From positions 3,472,001 through 3,536,000 of the forward strand of contig JAAALK010000283.1 of assembly GCA_019279435.1 (NCBI GenBank): 64,000 nt of DNA, given 5' to 3'. The number at the start of each line of letters is the position of its first letter. Position 1 is the first letter of the stretch. Position numbers and translations under genes: made by a program. A model generated the notes under the pieces. The model was given only the letters and a program-made list of their open reading frames with translations. It was not told the origin of the DNA and searched no databases. Of the stretch, positions 33,882 through 46,083 are shown in pieces. Source of the DNA: Zizania palustris. Its lineage: Eukaryota; Streptophyta; Magnoliopsida; Poales; Poaceae.

Positions 33882-34375
33882 TGTTGGGGGAAAATACTTC
33901 ATCCTTAGGGTCTCTACAGCAATAAGACAAAGCCAATCTACTAAACTGAAGTTCCAGTATTAACTCCGGTTTAGTACATGATCAAGCTCAAAGAATCTAT
34001 GCAGACTTCCGTTCGAAGTATGACTTTGAAGGTTAAATATTTAGAGAGCTTATCTGCCAACGAGGATGGAAGGCTTATCTTCTTTCTGATTAGATTAGTC
34101 TTTTACCATTTTAACCCTATTAGGGGTACCGAATAGTTTCCACTATGTCGGTTGTAATTGAGGGGTAAAAAGGTCTTTTCCTTAAGATTTTTACCTATAA
34201 ATACCTCCCTTCTTACCCTGTAATAAGGATCGAATACTTAGTTATTCAATACACAACTTCGAACTACTTCGAGCTATTATCCAATTCAGAGGCTTGAAAT
34301 AGTTCGCTTCACAAACACTTCATTTGTTAGTTCTTAATCTCCGAAAACCTGTTAGCGTAATCCTTTACGCCAATA
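33882..34375 (+). repeat. 5' LTR of element E
   Basis: 494 bp, TGTTGGGGGAAAATACTTC...CGCCAATA, followed by primer site TGGCACCGACCGTGGGG at 34378. TATAAATA at about 34196-34203. It is closer to the solo LTR at 10371 than to the LTRs of D (shared TACTTCATCC opening). Confidence 0.93.
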
Positions 34376-34438
34376 GTTGGCACCGACCGTGGGGAACCTA
34401 GTCCAAAAAACTTTGTTCTCTACCAATTTCTTAGAACC

Positions 34439-37400
34439 ATGCCTCCTAAGCGGAGCTCAGGTGGTAGTCCTACTCGGAGGTCCCCATGGACCTCTGGAGC
34501 AAGATCTTCGAATACAGTCAAGGTCGGAGGACCTTCAGTAGTTCTTCCACCTCAGACCCCCGAAGGGAATTCTCTTCCTTGAGCATACGGAGTTCCTCCT
34601 CCAACTCCATGTATGCTTCAGCCAGACGGAGTCCCTCCTCCAACTCCGACTGTGGTTCGAACTAACATGTACAATTATCAAGACCCGGAAGATCCTCCCG
34701 GAAGAAATGAAGACAGTCTTGGCGACATGGCGACCTATATGGCTAGTCTCCAAGCTGAAGTGGCGAGGTGGAGGCAAGAAGCCGCAGATAGGCTTCATTC
34801 TCAGGCCACCCCGGTCATTCCCGAAGTGCCTCAAGACGATGACTCTCTTATTTATCCCGAAGTCCCAGAGAATGCTTCCTTCGAAAGCGAGTCTCCGCTG
34901 CATCCTGAGTTACAGAAAGTGCGCTTCGACCCTAAGTTTAAAACTTCGAAGCTCTGTAACTACTCCGGAGAAGAAGATCTGGGGGAGTTCTCCCGTTCGT
35001 ATGCTTTTGTAATTGAGGCCAGTGGAGGAGTCCGAGACACCATGGCCAAGTGTTTCCCCCTTGCTCTCGAAGGGGTTGCTTTGCGTTGTTTCTGGTCATT
35101 GAAGCCGGGATCAATTAGAACCTAGGAGCAGTTAAGGAGAAAGTTTATAAGTAACTTTCAAGGTACCTTCGTACCCCCTATGTCTATGGGAAGTCTTTTC
35201 CAGGCGAAGCAGCTACCTGGGGAAACTTTAAGACAATTTTTCAAGCACTTCGCTCATACGAAGTGGCAAATACGGGTGTTGTTTATGTCGTCCGTTGTTG
35301 ATGCTGCCCGAGAGGGAGTTACCCATACGGGCCTCCTTAATAAACTTGATCGGAAACAGATATCCTCTGTAGCACAGCTGATGGCCTATTTTGAAGAATA
35401 TGCTAGGTCGAAAGAAGGATGGCTCCGAAGAACAGCTTCAACTCCATCAATCCTGCAAGAAGTCAAGCTCGAAGTGAAGACTTCAACACCTTCGCAGGGG
35501 CCTAACATCGATGTCTAGAATGACAGGCGTCGAGGGCAAAAGCATCCTCGCTCCAAAGTCCTGAACATTGCTCCTCCACATAAATTTGCCCTTAGAAATC
35601 CACAAGCTTCGGGAAGCAAGACCAGCGGCTGGAGGCCACTAGGGAAGCCGACTGGCAAAGGCCATGCCTTCTTCTGCTATGTTCATGGTGAAAATCAGAG
35701 TCATGCTACTGATGCGTGCAAGTCTATACTCGCTTTAAGAGGCGAGTACCTTGAAAGGACCTCTGGTCGAGGCACTACTGACCGAATCCCTTCGGAGGCA
35801 CGTCCGAAGCTTGTGCAGGCTGTGGCACGTGTAGATAACTTCGACCCCGCAAGACAACCTCCGGTGGTCAATATTATGCCACCTCTGAAGCAAGAAGATG
35901 GCCAAGATCGGGGTAAAAGAGTAGTCCTCCCCATTTCCGGAGGAGGGACCATCAGCAGTATGTCAAAAAGACAACGAAGAGAATATGTTCGGGAAGTAGG
36001 CCATATTGGAACTTCTTCGTCTGCAGCTACCATGCCCGAGTGGTCCCATGTGCCGATATCTTTCTCTATGGATGATGCAGCTGGCATAAAGTTTCCACAT
36101 GCAGATCCCCTTGTTATTACTGCCGATATAGCAGGGACCGAAGTCCGGAGAGTGCTGATTGATGGAGGGAGTTCAGCAGATATCATCTTCGTTCAAGCCT
36201 TTGATCAGCTCTGTATATCCAAGAAACATCTCCTCCCCGCAGCTCGTCCCCTGCAAGGTTTCATAGGACCTCCTCTTGATGCCCTCAGCTAGATAGGTTT
36301 GGAGGTTGCTTTCAGAGAGGGGCTCCTGGCAAGGATGGAGTAAGTAATCTTCGATGTTGTAGATGCCCCTTATGCATATAATTTTATCTTCGGAAGGGGC
36401 ATGTTAAATCAGTTCGGAGCCATGGCACATCATAATTATTTATGTATGAAGATGCCCACGTAAGCAGAAGTACTCACTGTCTTCGGAGATCAAGCCACTG
36501 CGCGAAGAGCAGAATATGGTCATGGCCCCCTCTCGACCCGAGACAAGTGAATAATGTACAAGGCAATTCGGAGGATATCTCTGCTTCAGGTGAATCTTCG
36601 AAAGAATCCTTCCCAAGACACAACCCCGACGGAGAAATCATAACAAAAGTTATTGTAAAAGATGGCAAAGACTATTCTTTTCAGTTCGGCAAAAATTTGC
36701 TTGTGAACCCAAGGGTTCGACCTGTTCGACAAGAACTTCAGAAGTTATCCATAGAAAGGGCCATCCTTGCTAAAGCAGAAGTGGAGAAATTACTGAAGGC
36801 TGGGATCATCAGAGAAGTAGCTCATACGGAGTGGTTAGCTAATCCGATCTTCGTCAGGAAAAAATCCTCCGGGAATTGGCGGATGTATATTGATTTTACA
36901 TCTTTGAATAAAGCATGCCCACATGACCCCTATCCCATGCCCCGAATTGATCAATTAGTTGATTCCACTGCTGGTTCAGAGTTATTAAGCTTCTTTGACG
37001 CGTATTCTGGCTATCATCAAATCTGGTTAAAGCGCAGAGATGAAATTAAAACAAGCTTTGTAACTCCTTCGGGAGTCTTCTGCTATGTAAGAATGCCTTT
37101 TGGCTTAAGAAATGCCGGGGCAAACTTTTCGAGGTTAAATGCTAAACCTCTAGGTCATCAAATAGGCCGCAATGTAGAAGCCTATATGGATGATATTGTA
37201 ATAAAGAGTGCTTTAAAGCACCAACATAGCCTAGACTTAGCAGAAACATTTGAGAGCCTTCTGGCATGTGGAGTCCGTCTTAACCCCGAAAAATGTATCT
37301 TCGGGGCTCAGGCTAGGAAGTTGCTATGGTATCTAGTTTCGAGTAGAGGGATTGAAGCTAGCCCTACTCAAATAACTGCATTGTAAAGGATGGCTCCGCC

Positions 37401-38330
37401 GGAAAATTTAAAGCAGGTACAAAAGCTGATGGGCCGTCTAGCAGCACTTAGCAGATTTCTAGCAAGATCCGCAGAACAAAGCTTGCCTATTTTCAATGCA
37501 TTGAAAGGGTCTGAAGATTTTGCATGGACACCGGAGTGTCAAAAGAGTTTTGATGATATTAAAAATTATCTCAGCAACCTCGCTACACTCACTATGCCTG
37601 TTGTAGATGAAACCCTACTCCTCTACCTTGCAGCTACTGGCTCCGCTGTTAGTGCAGTCCTTGTCAGAGAAGTTGATTTCAATAGGAAGTTGGTGCAGAG
37701 TCCAATCTGTTTTGTATCCGAAGCATTATCTAGAGCAAAAACAAGATACTCCGAGCTTGAGAAGTTCACTTATGCTCTGATAATGGCTTCAAGGAAATTA
37801 TGACATTATTTTATAGCACATAATGTAATTGTACCAACTTCATATCCTTTGGTAGATATGCTCCAAAGCAAAGATTCTACGAGAAGAATTGGAAAATAGG
37901 CTGTTGAGCTAGCACCCTTCGGCATCTCCTTCGTAGCGAGGACAACAATCAAGTCGCAAGTGGTGGTAGATTTTGTGCCAGAGTGGACTCCATCTGCAAT
38001 ATGGGCTCTGGAGAAATCAAATGAAGGAATTTGGACCATATACTCCGACAGAGCTTTTCAAGTGTCTGGAGCAGGCAACGGAGCAGTAATAATTTCGCCT
38101 TCAGGATAAAGAGAAATGTACTCCGCAAGGCTCAACTTTAAGTCCACCAATAATATAGTAGAGTATGAAGGAATTTTGTTAGTACTTCGAAAAGCGTGTG
38201 CTTTGGGTGCTACAAGAGTTGTTATTAAAACATGTTCTCAAATTGTAGCAGGGCACGTTGATAAAAGTTTTCAAGTCTGTCATCCGTAGCTTGCAAAATA
38301 TTTGGAAGAGATCCGTTTTCAGACTCCAAG
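34439..38330 (+). pseudogene. Gag-PR-RT-RNaseH of element E
   Basis: ATG 34439 (MPPKRSS) opens the same frame as in D. Stops occur near 34580, 35123, 35516 and 36290, then a frame change near 36340-36500. Conserved parts include the Gag core, FCYVHGENQSHATDAC, the protease VLIDGGSSADIIF (about 36150), and RT with YMDDIVI (about 37180). The RNase H region YSDRAFQVSGAG (about 38045) has the catalytic-context Gly replaced by Arg. The frame is lost by 38330 and integrase is absent. Stops are mostly TAG, TAA or TGA at positions where D has Gln, Trp or Arg codons. Confidence 0.9.
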
Positions 38331-38556
38331 TAGTCAAAGACATTTTTTGAGATTTTAGTCAATCTCTAAGTTATTAAGGGGCTTTGAGCCTCCAAAATTG
38401 TACTGCTAACTAAAGTTATTTTCGTTGCGTGTAACCACCTTCGACGAATTTCGAAGTGGCTTACACCCAAAGAGGGGCTGGAAAGTAGGGAGACAATTTT
38501 GAAACTTTAATCTTTATCATTCAAATAGATTACATTACATCATGAAAAGTCTATAT

Positions 38557-41500
38557 CTATACCACGAAGGAAACGAAGACCTCTTCGATCCCAAGAACTA
38601 CCGCTAAAGCTAGAGTGACTAGTTCCAGAGCTGGGAGTTTTAATAACTTTACGTTTAACTCTTCTCCCTCCTTTCGAAGCTCGGAAATCCTTTTTTTCCT
38701 GCTGAAGTTTAGCCCAAGTTTGTAGTCACTCGAGGCTTCTTTCCTAGCTTTGAAGTTGTTCAGGGTTTTGCTTTGCTTGTTCTTCAGCAGTATTTTCTTC
38801 TTCAGACCATTCAATGTCTTCAGAAGATGAAGTTTCCAAGTTAACTCCTTTTTCCTCCTCTTTAATGTAAGATAATATATCATTGCATATTTCTGGCGCA
38901 ATTACACCAGAGCTTTCTCGAGGAATAAAATATTGAGGGCATTTGTGACGTCTTAAGGTTTCGCAGGTAGCCCATAGCAGGTGAAGTTCTTCGTTAACCT
39001 CTAGCACTTCGAGATCATCCATAAAAGGTCGAAAAACCAAAAACATTTCCAAATAAGTCTTTTCATTCATAAAAGATAAAAGCATAAATTTTTACATATT
39101 TGTAGCCCTAAACAAAACTAGACCTTCGGGTTTGGTGGGGGCTGGCTGCTCGAAGCTTGTGACCATGCTTGCTTATGGCGAAGTCCTTCATCAATCCAAG
39201 CCTTGATCGCCGAGCGACCTTTGGCTCTCCAAGATGCTTGGAAGGCTTGCCAAGCTACAACTACATCATTAGAAGGATTTAAGAGCCTGTTGTCGTCGAA
39301 AGTAATGGGAGCCACCCCTAAGTCTAGTGCTACAAATAGCCCTAGATCTTCGTAGTAGCGAAGTACTCCAAGAGCAGCTACTTGGCTGGAGATTTCTCCA
39401 TACCGAATACCCGCCGTCTTCATCATCTTCACTGCTGCTTGGATCATTTTCAATCTTCGAAGCAGAGGGACGTCGCCAGTTGAAGGTAAAGTCCAAGAAG
39501 TACCAAAATATTCCAAGACACCTTGAAGGTTGTCCATGGTCTCTAAAGCCACCTTCTCAAACTTCACCCTATCTTCGGACAAAATATCCCTTGACGAAGA
39601 CAGTTCGTCTATCAAAGAAGATAGCCTGGCTGCCTTTGTAACCAAGGAGTTCTTGTGACTGAGCAAGTTTTTGTCCTCTTCCATTATCTTCGCCTGCTCC
39701 TCCCGGAGCTTGACCAGCTCAGCCCCCGTGGTCGCTTGCTCTATTCGCAGTTTCTCTACTTCAGCCCGAAGCATGATTTGTTCGGCTTCGAGCTTCCGAT
39801 TAGCAGCTTCTAGGCTAAGTCTAGCTTTCCTTTCTGTTGCTACCCTCTCATCCAAGCTGGAAATTCGAATTTAGGAGCTGTCAAGACTCCCTTGGAGGGC
39901 AGTTATCTTCTCCTTAAGACGATTGCATTCCCGCTCATTAGAAACAGCCGCAGCTCGAGCCAAGACTATTTGTTGCGAAGGAAAAAGCAATGTGAGAAAT
40001 ATTTACAAGTTGAAACTAACTCTGTTATTGTAGATACTTCGTACCTGGTATGCTGCCCGCTCTAAGGCTGCACCTAACTCCGACCCCTCGACTTCCCCAA
40101 GTATAGCCACCAAGTCAGTCTCCCCGACTTTGCGATTAGCTCGAGCCAAAGGCTCTACCAGAGTCTGAAGCCCGGTCCTTTGCTCCAGAAAAGGAGCTAG
40201 GAGGGGGAGCATTGACAAGGCTCTTTAACCGTCTTCATTGGGAGAAGGGCCAGAGCGCAGCGCCGCATCCCCAGAGACCTCGGTGGATTGGCCCCCTTCC
40301 ATGGATTGGCCTCCGTATGTAGATTCCAATGGGGTTAATCCAGTGTTCGGAGCAGGAAAAGGATCCACCTTACCTTTACCTTTTCTAGGCCCCATTTTTA
40401 TAACCTCTTCCGGAATTGACTTTGGAGATGTCGAGGTTTCAGGCGCAGTCTTCGCGGCAGGGGTCATCTCTATGGCGGTTGGCCCTGCAAAATCAAAGGT
40501 ATTATATATTGAATAATTTTGCAGGACACGAAAAGAAAGGAAAAGTACTCTACTGAGGCTTACCTTCGACATTTTGTCGACGGAAAAGTATGGGACTTCT
40601 CGGAGGCTCGAATGCCTTTTCGAAGTCCTCTTCAGAGTCGGAGTTGGTGACCGAAGGATTAGCTGTTGAGATATCTCCCAGAACAACATTTATCACTTCG
40701 TCCGGAGCCGAAGCTTGATCATTCGCTACCTCGACTCCGCCTTCAGCGGCAGGGGCCTCTTGGTTGGGTAGGACATTTAAAGCCTCTCCCCGCTCGAGGT
40801 TGTCTTGTGCAGTCGGCACGACCGCTGTGTCACCTGTAGACGGAACTTCGACATCTGCCTGCGCCTCTTCATCTTCGGTAATAATGTCTATTAAGACCCT
40901 TTGCATTTCTCTGTATCCTTCATCTTCCGATGAATCTGAAGACGAAGTAGCAGACTTGGAAGGGGCCACGTACTTTGGTTTACGGGCCAACTTCTTCACG
41001 GGAGTCTTGGCTGGCACCGAAGTCCCAGCTTCAGGTTTCCTCTTCTTCGGACCAAGCTCAGAAGTGCTCTAGTCCGGAAGAGAAGGAGCAACAACTCCGA
41101 GTACACTCCATTCTTTCTCAGCGAGGGTAGGGGCTCCGAGGATCTTTTCCGAAGCCCGTACGACTTGCTCCGAAGTCAAGGAGGCTTGTGGAGCTGAAAG
41201 ATAAGTTTTTATGTGTTATATCATTTTTTATGAAATTATCACACATGAAAAATTTTGCAGTTTTCGAAGTTACCTGCAGAGCTCGAAGAGATTTTTCGGA
41301 GTCCACCCTCCGGATCCTCTTCAAATTTAATAGGCCAGTTGGCCATCAGAGGCGGAATCTGGAGCCGAATGAACTCCTCCGCTAAGTCCCGCATGCTCAT
41401 GCGGTGACTTATTGCTTGTAGCAGATTGAGGCGAGCTTCGAGCTGGCCAGGGTCTGGATGAACTTCAGTTTCCCTTTGGAAATGTATGTCTTGCAAAGGC

Positions 41501-42173
41501 CCGACCAAACTGCTATCCGCTCCCACTTCGGCATAAAACACCCGAAGAATCCAATCCATGTACCATCTGGCGTTGATGTCCTCGGCCGGAAATCGAGTTT
41601 GATACTCGTCTCGGAGCCTGAAGTTGATGCTTCCAAAGGCAACTACGATCTTCTCTCCTCCAGAGCCCTGGTAGGTCTTCGGCTGGCTGGAGGCCTTGTG
41701 AAGCGCTACGAAGATTTCTGCTCTTCCTTCGCAACCTTTGGCTCACAACGCCCACTCGAAGATTGCAAGACGCTCTATGGCATTCGGAGAAAGTTGAGGA
41801 ACGGTGATGTGGAAAAGCTCTAATACCTCCGATAAGAAGTTTACTGCTGGAAGCTCTTACCCCGCCTCGAAGAAGGCTTTGAATACAACCACTTCTCCCG
41901 GCCGAGGCGAGGGGATCGCTTCTTGACCGGGTGCACGAATCTTGACTCCCGGGCTAATCTTCCCTACAACTGCTGCTGCGATCATCTTCTTCTTGCAGGT
42001 TGATGGCCCCAATTTGTAGGATTGGTCTGGGTACTTGGAGGAAGCCGGGAGGAGGTCGTGGGGGCCGGCTTGTGGGGGATTTCCCGCAAGCGCTGCCGCT
42101 GTTCCGCCACCATGGCTTGCTGCCTGGCCAAGGTCGAGGCTGTTCTGGGAGCCTTAAAGCTTGTCTTCGCCAT
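38557..42173 (-). pseudogene. Antisense gene of element E
   Basis: It has the same architecture as in D. Exon 1 runs from ATG 42173 to 41274, exon 2 is 41193-40564, exon 3 is 40484-40045, exon 4 about 39971-39124, and exon 5 about 39028-38557. The introns at 41273-41194 and 40563-40485 are clean GT-AG. The exon 4 acceptor has AA where D has AG, and the exon 5 acceptor has CG for AG. Exon 1 has a frameshift near 41990 and a degraded start of the PF04195-like block. Exon 2 lacks about 25 residues and has a stop near 41070. Exon 3 has TAA near 40228, exon 4 a stop near 39872 and exon 5 a frameshift near 38750. Protein similarity to D persists along all five exons. Confidence 0.85.
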
Positions 42174-42270
42174 CAAACAGAACAAGAAGCTTGGAACTAG
42201 AGCTCTGGAGGCTAAATGAGGGATTGCGCGAGAACAGTGGGAAAAGTATCTCGAATGTCTCTTGCTCCTC

Positions 42271-42278
42271 TATTTATA
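42271..42278 (-). promoter_or_regulatory. TATA box of the antisense gene in E
   Basis: TATAAATA on the minus strand, about 100 bp upstream of ATG 42173, in the same relative place as in D. Confidence 0.6.
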
Positions 42279-42609
42279 TCCTGAACTCACGATTTTTTAC
42301 CGTTCATACTCGACGTTCCGTCTTCTGTACCGTTATTATTTCCGAAATTAAAGCAACGTTATAGCTACTTCTGAAAGGAAAAAGATAACGACTAGTTTCC
42401 TGAGTCTAACGATCTTTTGAGCTTTGTAGAAATTAACTTCGGAGCTGGTCGAATAAGACCTTCGCTTGGAAAATGATTCGAAGTTTCTAAATTTTTGAAT
42501 ACTTCCAAGGTTGATAAATTCTATTAACCCCTGTGCATGATTATTTCTCTTGCGTATACTGCTCTCCTAACTTTACAGATCACTCGGAGAAGCGTATTCG
42601 AGGGGCTAC

Positions 42610-43102
42610 TATTGGGGGAAAATACTTCATCCTCAGGGTCTCTATATCAATAAGACAAAGCCAATCTACTAAACTAAAGTTCTAGTATTAACTCCGGTTT
42701 AGTACATGATCAAGCTCGAAGAATCTATGTAGACTTCCGTTCGAAGTATGACTTCAAAGGTTAAATCTTCAGAGACTTATCTGCCAGCGAGGATGGAAGA
42801 CTTATCTTCTTTCTGATTAGATTAGTAGTTTACCATTTTAACCCTATTAGGGGTACTAAATAGTTTCCACTATGTCGGTTGTAATTGAGGGGTAAAAAGG
42901 TCTTTTCCTTAAGATTTTTACCTATAAATATCTCCCTTCTTACCCTGTAATAAGGATCGAATACTCAGTTATTCAATACACAACTTCAAACTACTTCAAG
43001 CTATTATCCAATTCGGAGGATTGAAATAGTTCGCTTCACAAACACTTCGTTTGTTAGTTCTTAATCTCCGAAAACCTATTAGAGTAATCCTTTACGCCAA
43101 CA
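42610..43102 (+). repeat. 3' LTR of element E
   Basis: 493 bp, beginning TATTGGGGG (mutated from TGTTGG) after CGAGGGGCTAC and ending CGCCAACA. It differs from the 5' LTR at many scattered positions. Confidence 0.92.
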
Positions 43103-43387
43103 GAATGCATTGTTGATCTGCTTTTAAACACTTTGGTGGTGTCTTTTTGATTAGGACATCAGTCATTTTTAGGCTAGATTATTTTTAGTGCATACGATCT
43201 CTCAGACTGTCATATCACTTCATAATTGACAGGAGAGTGATAAAACTATTTTAATTTGTGTTTTTGGTCTGATTTTTTGGTTATCTTTTGAGGTGTATTC
43301 AGTGTTGGGAGAAGGCCATCGATTGGAAAGAATTTTTGAGGTGCCCATTCACCCCCCTCTGGTCGCTACTCTCGATCCTACACTAGT

Positions 43388-44081
43388 GTGCTCACCACCT
43401 TCCGTAACAAGTAGGACTCGCTTGTTAGAGTAGTCTCGTTGCACGTGGCCAATGCCTTTGCATTTGAAGCAATAGATGTCTCTTGTCTTGCCCGTGGAAG
43501 CAACTGATTACTCACTCGGTGTAGTAGTAGGTGCTTGAGCCAATTTGTCCTTATTAGACACTTGCTTGGTAGGGTGCGTTACTGTGGATCACACCCGACC
43601 GGACATCGAGGTGGAGGGCTGATAGGATGTGGCCTATGGTGTCTTGGCCTATACCAGGAAGACTTCGTGATTGGCGTATTCTTGAAATGGCTCTTGGATG
43701 CTAGCTGTCTCCATGCAATTCTTTTTTCAGCCAACATAGCAAGGTGAAATAGTCGAGTAATTGCATTATATTCCTTTGTAGTCGACTATGTCCTGAATTT
43801 CACGCCATAGCCCTCTATAAAAATGTAACATCTTGTCCTCCTCCCCTTCTATTTCACAACACAACATACCGATCTGCAATTCCTGGTAATATTCTTCAAT
43901 AGATCTATTACCATGTTCTAAGTATTGCAATTTGTTTCTTAAATCATTCTTGTAAGATGGAGGAACAAATCTACCACGTATGGCTCTTTTCAGCCGATCC
44001 CAAGTGTCAGGTTCTAACCTAGCATTTACTAATTTATTCCACCAGATGATGGCAAAGTCCTTAAATTCACTAGTGTCCTAT
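43388..44081 (-). pseudogene. Gag of gypsy element F
   Basis: The minus strand encodes FKDFAIIWWNKLVNARLEPD, RGRFVPPSYKNDLRNKLQYL, EGEEDKMLHFYRGLWREI and a CCHC-type knuckle start, DIYCFKCKGIGHVQRDY, where the last Cys reads Tyr. The end GGEHTS is cut by element B and rejoins 11786 in frame. The N-terminus is cut at 44081 by the LTR of G. Stops (near 43770) show decay. It resembles chromovirus Gag (Tekay/Reina group) and the Gag of C. Confidence 0.85.
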
Positions 44082-44993
44082 CTGATGAGGACATCACTTC
44101 ACATGATACACACATGGAGCCTCCACCTACAATTCAATTACAAGGACCAATCACACGCGCTCGTGCCCGTCGCTTGAACCATGAGGTTAATTCTTTCCTT
44201 AGCAACTATGTTAATATTTGTTTGGACGGGATGCTACTGAATACTAGTGATATTTTGTTGCTTAGGAACATGGGAGATGGAATAGAAGAGTTGGAGTGGA
44301 AGACGGAGCCGCACGGATGATTTGAAGTCAAGAATTCGCTGGTTCGGACTACATCGACCACCATGCATCAAAATGGGCATAACTTCCTCATACGAAGTCC
44401 GATTGGCCCGTTCTTGGACTTTTTGGAAAGCTGAGGAGAAGACGGATCGTTTGCCGTTGGTTTCGTCTCATTTGGAGTCTCGAGTCGACCTGTGTGTTTA
44501 AAACAGTCCTGCATGACAGAATTGGGCCGTGTTGGCCCATAGCCCGAGTCTGTACATCTTCTAGCCCACAGCCCAAGTCTGTACACCTTCCACAGGCTGC
44601 CCACGCCTTATATACTCATGCCAGCTGCCTCTAGGGTTAGGTTTTGCTTTGTTTGCATCTACACTTGTGTGTTTAGATCCCGCCCCTTGCACCGGACCGA
44701 TTGGCTGCTGCATAGGCATTTGTGAAACCTCACCTTTTCATCGTTTGTCTGTGATTTGGCATTCGATTTGTATCCTTCCTGTTCTTGCTTGTGTTCTTGG
44801 ATTCGCTTGCAGGAATTAGCCTTCGTGGCGAGGTCAATCGCGTCCTGCGTGGTTGATAACCAACGGAGACAGTGGTGTAACGATTGCAAGGTTTTGATCC
44901 GCCGGACCAGAGCCTTGGATCGCCAACGTCGAGATTCTCCACCAATCCATGTTATCCTTTACCTAGCGGAAGATTGGGACCAATCCCCCATCA
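44082..44993 (+). repeat. LTR of element G (C-related gypsy family)
   Basis: 912 bp, TGATGAGGACATCACTTC...CCCCATCA, followed by PBS TGGTATCAGAGC at 44996-45007. TATA-like CCTTATATACTC lies at about 44607. Near its start (44114-44320) it encodes GPITRARARRLNHEVNSFL. This is the conserved C-terminal tail of plant gypsy Pol, which in this kind of element runs from pol into the 3' LTR. In this upstream LTR the tail is not translated as part of Pol. The LTR interrupts the Gag of F. The other end of G is not found. Confidence 0.85.
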
Positions 44994-45443
44994 GTTGGTA
45001 TCAGAGCACAGATTTCCCGTTAGGTAATCTCGATCTTCGTTTGTTTTAACTACAGTCCAGAAAACCCTCACAAAAAAGTCCCCACCGAGAACCCCTTTGT
45101 GCCTTGCGATTTTAATTTCAGTTTTTAACCTTGTTGAGTTTGTGTTCTTGGTCGAGTCTTGTTGCTGGTTTAGTAATCCCTTTGTGTCGTTTGAGTAGTA
45201 GTTGTTCTTGTGTCTCAAAAAATTCCCCACCCGAAACCCCCCCACAACCCTATTTTGTTTTCCACATCGAGTCTTTGTGACCCCCCTTCGGTAAAACAGG
45301 CACAATTTTTCGCTCGTTTGGCAGAAAAATCTGAAATTTTTTGAGCGTGTTCCTGACCCAATTTTCACTTAGGATCTTGCTTCTCTTGGTACCACTTTTC
45401 ACTTAGGATCTGTTGATGAAAAAAACTTTTCTTGTATGGCTCT
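44994..45443 (+). other. Leader of element G
   Basis: It begins with the initiator-Met primer site and a GTCCAGAAAACCCTCACAAA stretch like the leaders of C and I. It contains a direct repeat TTTTCACTTAGGATCT (about 45362 and 45398). No gene seen. It ends at the insertion of element H. Where it meets the opposite leader (I) after H is not resolvable. Confidence 0.6.
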
Positions 45444-46083
45444 TGTTGGGACGATGGATCAAGCCAACAGGTTTTTGGGAAATGAGAGTAGTGGAGTGTA
45501 GGGTTCAGATTGTATTCTTGGATCGTGTGTCCATTACAACTGGAGACGGGGGTATTTATAGAGCAACCCATCCCTAAGGGGTCTAATGCCTCCAAAACCC
45601 CACAACCGTTACTTGGCATGGCACAGGCTTGTAATACAGACAAGAATAACTGCTACAAAGTACAGACAGAAGGTGTAGCCCTAATAGCGTATCAACTGTG
45701 CCGGGCGCTGCAGCGATCGCCCAACACAGCGCAGGCGATCGCGATCCTGTCCCCGAACCACCTTGACCGGGTTGTCTCCTGGTCTTCGGTCGCGCCCCGG
45801 AGCCTTGGGTCCCTGAACCACCTTGACCGGGTCGTCTCCTGGTCTTCGGTCGTGCCCCAAAGCCTTCGCACCTTCCGGAGGCTGGCCTCCGGTATCCTGC
45901 CGGGCACCTTGTCTGAGGGCCCCTTCCGTATGATTCGGGGCTTCCGGAGACCCCTAGGCCTCCCTGCCTCGGGGCCCGTAGGTACCTCCGGCACGGGACG
46001 TCGGGCCTTCCAGACATGGCCTCTCCTCCTGATCGTACTGCTCTTCGTGCTTCCAACTGCCATCGGGATTATCTCCCCCAACA
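45444..46083 (-). repeat. 3' LTR of element H
   Basis: 640 bp, on the plus strand TGTTGGGACGATGG...CTCCCCCAACA. A pair of about 70-bp direct repeats (CCTTGACCGGGTNGTCTCCTGGTCTTCGG) lies at about 45760-45850. Minus-strand TATAAATA at about 45553-45560. Confidence 0.93.

Larger units (their letters stand above)
33882..43102 (+). mobile_element. Element E: Tat-type gypsy lacking integrase, with antisense gene
   Basis: LTRs at 33882-34375 and 42610-43102, target duplication GAATG at 33877-33881 and 43103-43107. The internal region is homologous to D. Compared with D, about 40 codons are missing between protease and RT (near 36700). Everything from late RNase H through integrase and the tandem repeats is lost at about 38320. 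The antisense gene follows immediately. Terminal mutations are visible: the 5' LTR ends CAATA and the 3' LTR begins TATTGG. It is older than D and non-autonomous. Confidence 0.93.
11792..43382 (+). mobile_element. Element B: Sirevirus-like Ty1/copia carrying C, D and E
   Basis: It starts TGAGGAGCCATG and ends GATCCTACA, with a perfect target duplication CTAGT at 11787-11791 and 43383-43387 inside the gag-pol of element F. Its own parts are a 5' LTR (11792 to about 12630), integrase (about 12640-13704), RT and RNase H (30456-32021), 3' UTR (32022-32625) and a 3' LTR in two pieces (32626-33881 and 43108-43382). Primer site, Gag and protease are missing, replaced by a junction near 12630. Element C separates integrase from RT, and element E splits the 3' LTR. 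It is defective. Confidence 0.9.
32626..43382 (+). repeat. 3' LTR of element B, split by element E
   Basis: The pieces are 32626-33881 and 43108-43382 (E and one GAATG copy lie between). It starts TGTTGAATATC, lacking the TGAGNANCCA start seen at 7013 and 11792, and ends GATCCTACA. TATAAAAG lies at about 33166-33173. After about 33300 it differs strongly from the 5' LTR of B, so the two LTRs do not share their 3' halves. Confidence 0.85.
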
